Assembly: GCA_002506425.1 (NCBI GenBank)
Contig: DAXO01000049.1
Location: 1 to 8,234, forward strand
DNA: 8,234 nucleotides
Direction of reading: 5' to 3'
From: Methanomassiliicoccaceae archaeon UBA480
Lineage (GTDB): Archaea > Thermoplasmatota > Thermoplasmata > Methanomassiliicoccales > Methanomethylophilaceae
Both the position numbers and the translations under genes were made by a program. A model generated the notes under the pieces. It was not told where the DNA came from. It did not search any database and saw only the letters and a list, made by a program, of their open reading frames with translations. Of this stretch, positions 1-4,859 are shown piece by piece; the stretch's first letter is position 1, and every line of letters begins with the position of its first letter.

Positions 1-1
1 G

Positions 2-61
2 GTTCAAGGTACTACCGAAGACCCTGCAGTTCTTGATAGAATCATGGGTGTATCACCTTGA
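2..61 (+). CDS. C-terminal tail of an unidentified protein (partial, cut by window edge)
   Basis: An open frame enters from the left edge and gives a 19-residue tail (VQGTTEDPAVLDRIMGVSP) before TGA at 59-61. Its stop overlaps the TTG start of the following acetyltransferase-like gene, and the ribosome binding site of that gene lies inside this tail. Such overlap is typical of translationally coupled pairs, including antitoxin-toxin pairs in which the antitoxin precedes a GNAT toxin. The visible tail is too short to assign a family, so an antitoxin role is only a guess. The frame may also be open by chance. Confidence 0.4.
   Translation, partial: VQGTTEDPAVLDRIMGVSP
46..50 (+). promoter_or_regulatory. 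Ribosome binding site that selects the TTG start at 58
   Basis: GGGTG sits 7 bases before the TTG at 58 and matches the archaeal anti-Shine-Dalgarno region (complement of GGAGGTGATC). No ATG lies in this frame near the expected N-terminus, and the frame is closed by TGA and TAG at 34-39, so this site supports a TTG start. Confidence 0.5.
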
Positions 62-588
62 GTTACGATCTAATCAGGCTTTCATTTCTATTGTCTCGCT
101 TCGGCGAGGAAGCCGTGTCTAAGAAGCTTGAAACTTTTGTTCCGGCATTCAAATCCACGAACGATTCCTTCCTCACGAAGATGTCCATCGTCATGGAGAA
201 GAGATCTGAATGCAGAACCTGTATCGCATTCGACTCCGAGACATCTAAGATCATGGGATTCTTCGCAATCGGTTTCAGGTGCCTTGAGGTGTCTGATGAC
301 TGCGGACTATCCAAATCCATGCTCAAGAAGCTCAACAGGTCCGAGGACAATATAGCTCAGGCGTATCTATTGGGTCAGCTTTCAAGAGCCGAAGGTTATC
401 CGGGATTCAGGAAAACTCTCATTGATGAGGCTATCAATAAAATCAGAGAAGCTCAGAAGATTGTCGGATGCAGAGTGGTCCGTATCGATTGTACCGATGA
501 GCTCATAGGTTACTATCAGGAATACGGACTCTATTATGTCAGGAAGAATCTGCACAAGAACCTCAATCAGATGATCATGCTTCTATGA
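58..588 (+). CDS. GNAT-family N-acetyltransferase-like protein
   Basis: A 176-residue protein resembling the GNAT acetyltransferases common in prophage and toxin-antitoxin settings, which move an acetyl group from acetyl-CoA to an amine. The N-terminal part (residues 5-50: RLSFLLSRFGEEAV, then a Phe-rich stretch and a 'FLTKMSIVMEK' helix) matches the lead-in of this subfamily. The core follows: a strand with 'GFFAIG' near residues 67-72, 'AYLLGQLSRAEGYPGF' near 102-117 where the acetyl-CoA-binding turn is expected, then 'VVRIDCTDE' and 'YYQEYGLYYVRKN' near 139-163, typical of the GNAT C-terminal half. The start is TTG, supported by GGGTG 7 bases upstream and by overlap with the preceding ORF. 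The gene is clearly lower in GC than the rest of the window, suggesting acquisition. The substrate cannot be read from sequence. It could be a tRNA-acetylating toxin or an ordinary acetyltransferase. Confidence 0.75.
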   Translation: MSYDLIRLSFLLSRFGEEAVSKKLETFVPAFKSTNDSFLTKMSIVMEKRSECRTCIAFDSETSKIMGFFAIGFRCLEVSDDCGLSKSMLKKLNRSEDNIAQAYLLGQLSRAEGYPGFRKTLIDEAINKIREAQKIVGCRVVRIDCTDELIGYYQEYGLYYVRKNLHKNLNQMIMLL

Positions 589-695
589 CCTTCCAAGAGG
601 CTACATTCACCGCATGTAAATTTGAGTCGAATAGCGCGATTTGAGGCTCACGCAGGTCGCTTGATGCAATAGCTTTCCGATGTGATTATGAGTAG

Positions 696-772
696 TGGTG
701 GACAAGGCGAGATTCGAACTCGCGACTTCTGCCTTGCGAAGGCAGCGATCTACCGGGCTGATCTACTTGCCC
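696..772 (-). tRNA. tRNA-Ala (anticodon CGC), 3' CCA encoded
   Basis: Read on the minus strand, the segment folds into a full cloverleaf. The acceptor stem is GGGCAAG with CTTGTCC, including the G3:U70 wobble pair that marks alanine tRNAs. The D stem is GATC/GATC with GG in the loop. The anticodon stem is CTGCC/GGCAG with loop TTCGCAA (anticodon CGC, reads GCG). The variable loop is five bases, and the T arm is GCGAG-TTCGAAT-CTCGC. The discriminator A is at 699 and CCA is encoded at 698-696. No intron is seen. The 3' end faces the low-GC GNAT gene, a common integration geometry. Confidence 0.97.
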
Positions 773-807
773 ATAATTGAACCGGTATCCCCCAGATTTG
801 CATCATG

Positions 808-816
808 GATTTAAAG
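808..816 (-). promoter_or_regulatory. TATA box (box A) of the tRNA-Ala gene
   Basis: On the minus strand this reads CTTTAAATC, close to the archaeal TATA consensus (TTTAWATA). It is centred about 40 bases before the tRNA 5' end, which leaves room for a start site about 25 bases downstream of the box and a short 5' leader removed by RNase P. The stretch stands out as AT-rich in GC-rich surroundings. Confidence 0.55.
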
Positions 817-866
817 ATTGCCACAAGGCTTCTGGCCGATCGCCGAGTTCCGGCCCACCAGATATC

Positions 867-874
867 GATATAAC
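867..874 (+). promoter_or_regulatory. Possible TATA box of the PemK/vWA/MoxR/LRR cassette
   Basis: GATATAAC is centred near 870. An archaeal start site about 26 bases downstream would fall near 896, just ahead of the PemK-like gene. It is the only TATA-like run in the short gap after the tRNA on this strand. The match is modest, and no B-recognition element could be confirmed. Confidence 0.35.
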
Positions 875-919
875 GGCTGAATGCATCCACCCATCATGGT
901 TTCGAAGGGACATGGCAAG

Positions 920-1294
920 ATGCCTAGACCGATGGAAGTGTGGAGCGCCGACGTGCCCTTCGAAGGCCGTGCCGGCTCCAAAGACCGCCCCGTCGTCATT
1001 CTGGGCCGCAAAGGCGGAAGGATCGATGTCATGGCCGTGACCACGCATCCTCACGACGGCGCGTACATGCGTCCCATGGAACCGTACGAGGCGGGACTCG
1101 ACTCGAGATCGCACATACGCACAGACCGCATCCTGCGCCTGGATGAATCGTCGTTGAACTACATCATGGGCGAGCTGGGCGATGACGATGCAGCGGTTCT
1201 CCGCGCCAAATACGAGAGGAGATCGGGAAGGGATGAGCGAGAACGGAGCCGCAGCCGAGATTGTATCGGCATCCACGGACAGACTATGCCTTGA
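920..1294 (+). CDS. PemK/MazF-like protein (putative mRNA-interferase fold)
   Basis: A 124-residue protein with the outline of the PemK/MazF toxin family, whose active members cut mRNA as dimers. From the N-terminus it shows a strand 'MEVWSADVPF' in place of the usual GDIWWVDL, a loop with Gly and Ser, 'KDRPVVIL' (the Arg of the family's RPV motif), a second strand 'VMAVTTHP' with Thr where the family has Thr/Ser, and a C-terminal part 'SHIRTDRILRLDESSLNYI' followed by 'GELGDDD', matching the family's end. The start at 920 gives the usual short lead-in and has a weak GAAGGGA 9 bases upstream. In-frame ATGs at 881 and 896 (the latter possibly leaderless) are alternatives. A basic tail of about 20 residues overlaps the vWA gene by 62 bases. 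No antitoxin gene is adjacent, so this may be a regulated or inactive MazF-fold subunit rather than a classic toxin. Confidence 0.65.
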   Translation: MPRPMEVWSADVPFEGRAGSKDRPVVILGRKGGRIDVMAVTTHPHDGAYMRPMEPYEAGLDSRSHIRTDRILRLDESSLNYIMGELGDDDAAVLRAKYERRSGRDERERSRSRDCIGIHGQTMP

Positions 1295-2483
1295 TATGCG
1301 CTTCCTCGCGACCGCCATACTGTCGTTGGAGAAGGAGGTGCTCGAAGGTAATGGCAAGCCCGGTTGCGACGGCTCGCGCATCGAATTTCACTCTGCCACG
1401 GTCGTTTCGGACTACAGATCCGACCGGAACAGCGTCGCCCGCCAGATTGCGCACTGCGTGCTGCACTGCCTTCTCGGCCACATTGACCCGCAGGGCGACA
1501 GGAGCCTTTCCCTCGCCCAGGACATGATTGTGGAGTATGTCATCGATTCCATGGATACGCCCAACACCTCCGTCCTGGGGCGCGACGACCGCCTTTACGC
1601 CTGCGAGAAGTTCTTCAAGAGAGCAGGTTCCCCATCGCCGGATCTTCTGAGAAATGTTCTTTCCGACATCTCCGACTGGCAGTTCTCCCTGTATACGGGA
1701 ATGTTCTCGCGCGACGACAACTCGATGCTGCCGAAGGAGGAAGACGGCAGATGGAAGGAGCTGTCGCTTCAGGCAATGACAGAGGCAGAAGGGTTCATCA
1801 GGAAGGGCGAATGCGCCACCGACGGCCTGCTCGCCATACTCAGGATAAGGAACCGCAGGAGGTACGATTACAGATCGTTCCTCCGCAGGTTCATGACTCG
1901 GAAATCGGACATCCGCGAGAACATAGACGAGTTCGACCCGATCTACTATTCATACGGCCTCAGGACCTATGGGAACGTTCCGCTCATAGACTCGGTCGAA
2001 TCCTCGGATTCCCGGACCGTCGATGAGTTCGTCATAGCGATAGACACGTCGGGTTCGACCATGCGCGGTCCGGTGATAGCCTTCCTCGAGGAGGCCTATG
2101 CGGTTCTCAGGCAATGCAACATCGGCCGCGGAGCGGAGCTCCACATCATCCAATGCGACGAGGAGGTCCGCTCGGACGATATCATCGGGTCGGAGGCGGA
2201 TCTGCACTCGTTGATATCCCATTTCAAGCTCAGAGGAGGCAAGGGAACGGACTTCCGTCCTGTTTTCAGGTACATCGACGACCTGATGAAGGAAGGGAAG
2301 CTGAAGAATCTCAGAGGGCTCATGTACTTCACGGACGGCAGAGGGATCTACCCCGAGAAGCGCCCCCCGTACGATACCGCGTTCGTGTTCTGCGACGATT
2401 CGTACGACGATCGCGATGTGCCGCCATGGGCCATGAAGCTAGTGATCGGAAGAAGCGATCTTATGAAGGAGGGAACGAAATGA
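1233..2483 (+). CDS. DUF2201-type putative metallopeptidase plus vWA-domain protein
   Basis: A 416-residue protein matching the two-part family with an N-terminal metallopeptidase-like domain and a C-terminal vWA-like domain. The zincin-like helix is at 74-83 (HCVLHCLLGH) and keeps three histidines, but the usual catalytic Glu after the first His is Cys. The companion 'SLAQDMIVEYVID' (about 93-105) is the conserved A-x-D helix. The linker at 211-253 (YDYRSFLRRF ... DEFDPIYYSYGLRTYGN-PLID) is a family hallmark. The vWA domain has a complete MIDAS metal site: DTSGS at 271-275, Thr339 in 'GGKGTDFRPVF', and Asp368 in 'MYFTDG'. The start at 1233 follows AGGAG by 11 bases; an in-frame ATG at 1182 lacks a ribosome site. 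The stop overlaps the MoxR start (ATGA). vWA proteins of this kind usually act as adaptors that bring a target to the partner MoxR ATPase. Cytoplasmic: no signal peptide or membrane segment. Confidence 0.88.
   Translation: MSENGAAAEIVSASTDRLCLDMRFLATAILSLEKEVLEGNGKPGCDGSRIEFHSATVVSDYRSDRNSVARQIAHCVLHCLLGHIDPQGDRSLSLAQDMIVEYVIDSMDTPNTSVLGRDDRLYACEKFFKRAGSPSPDLLRNVLSDISDWQFSLYTGMFSRDDNSMLPKEEDGRWKELSLQAMTEAEGFIRKGECATDGLLAILRIRNRRRYDYRSFLRRFMTRKSDIRENIDEFDPIYYSYGLRTYGNVPLIDSVESSDSRTVDEFVIAIDTSGSTMRGPVIAFLEEAYAVLRQCNIGRGAELHIIQCDEEVRSDDIIGSEADLHSLISHFKLRGGKGTDFRPVFRYIDDLMKEGKLKNLRGLMYFTDGRGIYPEKRPPYDTAFVFCDDSYDDRDVPPWAMKLVIGRSDLMKEGTK
2466..2473 (+). promoter_or_regulatory. Strong ribosome binding site for the MoxR gene
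   Basis: AAGGAGGG lies 6-7 bases before the ATG at 2480, within the last codons of the vWA gene. It fixes the MoxR start at 2480 rather than at any upstream in-frame ATG, and with the ATGA overlap it supports translational coupling. Confidence 0.75.
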
Positions 2484-3886
2484 ACATCCAGGAGGCCAAG
2501 GACTGCATCATGGACGCCGTGTCCGCGTATCTGGAGAAGGATGCGGGAGGGAGCTATACGATTCCGAGGGCCAGGCAACGCCCCATCGTTGTCATGGGCG
2601 CCCCTGGACTGGGGAAGACCGCGATAATGTCGCAGGTGGCTGCCGAGCTCGGGATAGGATTCATCGGCTACGCGATGACCCATCATACGCGCCAATCGGC
2701 CATAGGCCTCCCGATGATCGAGACCCGCGTCTTCGGCGGGGAGGAGGTGCCCATCACCAGATACACCATGAGCGAGATCATCGCTTCGGTGTACGATGCC
2801 ATCGAGAAGCAGAGTCAGAAGCAGGGCATCCTCTTCATAGACGAGGTGAACTGCGTCTCGGAGACCCTGTCCGCTGCGATGCTGGACCTCCTCCAGAACA
2901 AGAAGTTCGGACCGCACCGCATCCCGGACGGATGGGTCCTCGTGGCCGCAGGGAACCCTCCCGAGTTCAACTCCTCCGCGAGGGAGTTCGACATCGCCAC
3001 CCTCGACAGGATCAGGCTCATCGAGGTCGAAGCGGATACGGAGATCTGGCTGAGATACGCCATGAGCGCGGGCATGCATGACGCGGTGGTCTACTATCTC
3101 AGGATGAAGCCGCAGAACCTCCTGACCATAGAGAACACCCCCGCAGGGCCGGAGTTCGCCACGCCGAGGGCATGGGAGGACCTGTCCATAGTCCTTAAGG
3201 AGCACGACCGGCTGAAGCTGAACGTCGACGTCAGGCTCATATCGCAGTACATCCGCAATCCGGAGATAGCCGCCGAATTCAAGAGATACCTGGACTTCCA
3301 CAGGAAGTACAGGGAGGACAACGACGTAGACGCCATCCTCGACGGCGTGCAGGATGCGGGATCGTCGCTGAAGGCCGCCGGTGCCGAGGAGAAGCTCTCC
3401 GTCATCTCTGTAATGATAGGTTCTCTGAACTCCGAGGCCGAGGAGGGGCTAGACCTGATGGACCTCGAGAAGATCGCGGAACGCATGGATCCGAACGATC
3501 CGAAGGGTTCCATCGAATCGCTTAGGAAGGAGCTGAAGGAGATGGCATCATCGAACGCCACAAGGGAGAAGACGAGAAGCGCGGCATACTGCCTCTCCGC
3601 CCTGCAGGGACTGGAAGGCTCCGCGGAGGCGTTCCGCGAGGAAGTCTCCAGGAGGAGCGCAGCGAATCATTCCGACTTCGACCGCCGCCTCGGCAACGCC
3701 ATGTCGTTCATGGAGAGGACCTTCGGCACGGGGCAGGAGGCCACTACCCTCCTCTCCGGACTCCTTGGATGCTACAGCATCGTGATGTACTCCGAACCGG
3801 ACGGGCCCCTGTACAGGTACAACGACGAGCTGATCGTCACCGGCAGGGACAAGCGCATAGAGGAGATGCTGGAGGGGCTGGAATGA
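2480..3886 (+). CDS. MoxR-type AAA+ ATPase
   Basis: A 468-residue ATPase of the MoxR branch of AAA+ proteins, which form hexameric rings that remodel or load partners together with vWA proteins. Walker A is GAPGLGKT (40-47), Walker B is ILFIDE (117-122), sensor 1 is Asn159 in 'AAGNPPEFN', the probable arginine finger is Arg177 in 'TLDRIRLIEV', and sensor 2 is Arg230 in 'TPRAWE'. The 'HHTRQSAIGLP' stretch (68-78) corresponds to the region where MoxR proteins carry a substrate-facing insert. After the core (about 1-265) comes a long acidic helical C-terminal extension of about 200 residues (280-468), likely partner-specific. The start at 2480 has GGAGG at 2468-2472; longer readings from upstream run inside the vWA gene in another frame. 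It overlaps both neighbours by four bases (ATGA). Pairing with a DUF2201-type vWA gene suggests a TM0930-like MoxR subgroup, recalled rather than tested. Confidence 0.92.
   Translation: MNIQEAKDCIMDAVSAYLEKDAGGSYTIPRARQRPIVVMGAPGLGKTAIMSQVAAELGIGFIGYAMTHHTRQSAIGLPMIETRVFGGEEVPITRYTMSEIIASVYDAIEKQSQKQGILFIDEVNCVSETLSAAMLDLLQNKKFGPHRIPDGWVLVAAGNPPEFNSSAREFDIATLDRIRLIEVEADTEIWLRYAMSAGMHDAVVYYLRMKPQNLLTIENTPAGPEFATPRAWEDLSIVLKEHDRLKLNVDVRLISQYIRNPEIAAEFKRYLDFHRKYREDNDVDAILDGVQDAGSSLKAAGAEEKLSVISVMIGSLNSEAEEGLDLMDLEKIAERMDPNDPKGSIESLRKELKEMASSNATREKTRSAAYCLSALQGLEGSAEAFREEVSRRSAANHSDFDRRLGNAMSFMERTFGTGQEATTLLSGLLGCYSIVMYSEPDGPLYRYNDELIVTGRDKRIEEMLEGLE
3871..3875 (+). promoter_or_regulatory. Ribosome binding site for the LRR-protein gene
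   Basis: GGAGG with exactly 7 bases to the ATG at 3883, inside the end of the MoxR gene. It decides the start at 3883 and matches the spacing seen before the MoxR gene. Confidence 0.7.
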
Positions 3887-4563
3887 CTACGAAAGTGGAT
3901 TTCACCGCCGTTGCCGGCGGATTGAGGATAACGCGGATGGTCTCCACCGAAAGGACGCTTGCAGTCCCCGGATCGATAGAAGGGGTGCCTGTGGTCTCGA
4001 TCGGCCCGTCCTTCCTTTCTGGCACGCCCGGCGCCGGTTCTAGGACTCTGGTCATCCCGGCCTCGGTGACAGAGATCGATCCCTGCGCCCTGGAGGGGAC
4101 GATGGGGATCTCGACCATAGAATACGGAGGGGAGCTTACCGTGTTCGAGGGATTCAAACTGCTGAACTCCGACGACTGCACACTGAGATGCCTTCACGGA
4201 GGAAGGAGCTTCGAATTCGGCTTCATCGCCGACACCCCCATGAGCTTCCCGGAATTCGACGATGCGGTCCTGAGCCTCTGCATGAGGCTGACGCCCGAGA
4301 TAGCGCTGAAGAGGCTGTCCGACCCCGTAGGTCTGACCGAGGAGAACCGCTCCAGGTACGAGCGCTTCGTATCGGACAGGATCATGCCCCGCGCAGAGCA
4401 GGCGATATCCAATTCGGACCGCGGATCGCTGAAGCAGCTGTTCGATTCCGGGATGGTATCCGACGAGGATCTCAGGAAGCTGCTGGAGAGGTCCCTCAGA
4501 TCCGGCCGCGTCGGCATGACGAGCGCGATAATGTCCGAGATAAGGAGAAGAACTATTGGTTGA
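3883..4563 (+). CDS. Small BspA-type leucine-rich-repeat protein with ankyrin-like helical tail
   Basis: A 226-residue protein. Residues 5-95 resemble BspA/LRR_5 repeats: 'LRITR', then 'LAVPGSIEGVPVVSIGPSFLSG', then 'LVIPASVTEIDPCALEG', then 'STIEYGGEL', about two to three units with the I/V-P-x-S-V/I-x-x-I pattern. Residues 120-226 are helical. The part at 171-222 ('AISNSDRGSLKQLFDSGMVSDEDLRKLLERSL', 'SGRVGMTSAIM') reads like paired helices of an ankyrin-like repeat. There is no signal peptide, anchor or membrane segment, unlike surface BspA proteins, so it is probably cytoplasmic. It starts with an ATGA overlap after the MoxR gene and is the last gene of the cassette. Both halves are protein-binding folds, so it may serve as a recognition or scaffold subunit for the vWA/MoxR machine. 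That role is inferred from position only. Confidence 0.8.
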   Translation: MTTKVDFTAVAGGLRITRMVSTERTLAVPGSIEGVPVVSIGPSFLSGTPGAGSRTLVIPASVTEIDPCALEGTMGISTIEYGGELTVFEGFKLLNSDDCTLRCLHGGRSFEFGFIADTPMSFPEFDDAVLSLCMRLTPEIALKRLSDPVGLTEENRSRYERFVSDRIMPRAEQAISNSDRGSLKQLFDSGMVSDEDLRKLLERSLRSGRVGMTSAIMSEIRRRTIG

Positions 4564-4586
4564 TCCGGACCGTCATCCGGTCCGGA
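4564..4586. terminator. Hairpin between convergent genes (possible bidirectional terminator)
   Basis: A perfect inverted repeat, TCCGGACC and GGTCCGGA (8 pairs, 7-base loop), begins directly after the LRR-gene stop and ends 6 bases before the stop of the facing winged-helix gene. It is GC-rich with no T-run, so it is not a textbook terminator. Its place between converging stops makes a transcript-end or mRNA 3'-protection role likely. Confidence 0.5.
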
Positions 4587-4592
4587 CGCCGG

Positions 4593-4772
4593 TCACTGTG
4601 CCGGCTCCCACTTGCATCTCACAGGGGATACGATGGCGCCCTCGGCTTTGAGCTCCTTGAACGCCTTGTCGATCTCCTTCCTGTCGATGCCGGTGGCTTT
4701 TTCGACCTCTCCGGCGCTGACCGGTTTCCCGGCCTCCTTCATGGCCTTGATGACATCATCCTTGACGGACAT
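4593..4772 (-). CDS. Small winged-helix-turn-helix protein
   Basis: A 59-residue protein consisting of one winged-helix DNA-binding fold: helix 1 'VKDDVIKAMKEAG', 'KPVSAGEVEKATGID' as the helix-turn-helix lead, recognition helix 'RKEIDKAFKELKAEG', and wing 'AIVSPVRCKWEP'. The 'KPV..GE' lead and the 'I.SP.RC' end are typical of a small stand-alone wHTH family widespread in archaea and Firmicutes. The ATG at 4772 is preferred because GGTGAT ends four bases upstream; a GTG at 4781 in the same frame would add three residues but lies within that site. A TATA box lies at 4806-4814. The gene diverges from the permease and may regulate it, but the sequence does not show the target. It has no ligand domain. 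It could also act as a nucleic-acid-binding accessory protein. Confidence 0.85.
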   Translation of the reverse strand: MSVKDDVIKAMKEAGKPVSAGEVEKATGIDRKEIDKAFKELKAEGAIVSPVRCKWEPAQ

Positions 4773-4805
4773 TTCTATCACCGTTCCCTGATTCGGCAGT
4801 CCTGA

Positions 4806-4814
4806 TTATAAAAT
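4806..4814 (-). promoter_or_regulatory. TATA box in the divergent wHTH/permease promoter region
   Basis: On the minus strand this reads ATTTTATAA, a good archaeal box A. A start site about 25 bases on would give the wHTH mRNA a leader of roughly 13 bases holding GGTGAT. On the plus strand the same run (TATAAAA) could drive the permease, giving about 25 bases of leader. A second AT-rich run at 4827-4840 could instead serve a leaderless permease mRNA. Confidence 0.55.
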
Positions 4815-4859
4815 CTCGGATGAGCCAAATGAGAAATACGTATCATCCATCAACGCGGC

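Noticed and set aside
624..641. Weak resemblance to the tRNA T-arm sequence, as a possible att remnant
   Set aside because: TCGAA and CGCGA blocks match only with a gap and different spacing. This is too short and degenerate to call an attachment site.
777..1040. Plus-strand small ORF upstream of the PemK-like gene, as a possible antitoxin
   Set aside because: It covers the tRNA promoter, has an unusual start and no antitoxin-like features, and overlaps the PemK-like gene over much of its length.
1182..1232. N-terminal extension of the vWA protein from an ATG at 1182
   Set aside because: No ribosome binding site precedes it and it would extend far into the PemK-like gene. The ATG at 1233 has AGGAG upstream and fits the family start.
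803..1381. Minus-strand open frame of about 192 codons
   Set aside because: It lies opposite the PemK-like and vWA genes, shows no recognisable domain, and would overlap the tRNA promoter region. It is the shadow of the plus-strand genes.
2348..3301. Minus-strand open frame of about 317 codons
   Set aside because: It is antisense to the MoxR gene, rich in Arg, Gly, His and Val without motifs. The plus strand has clear Walker motifs.
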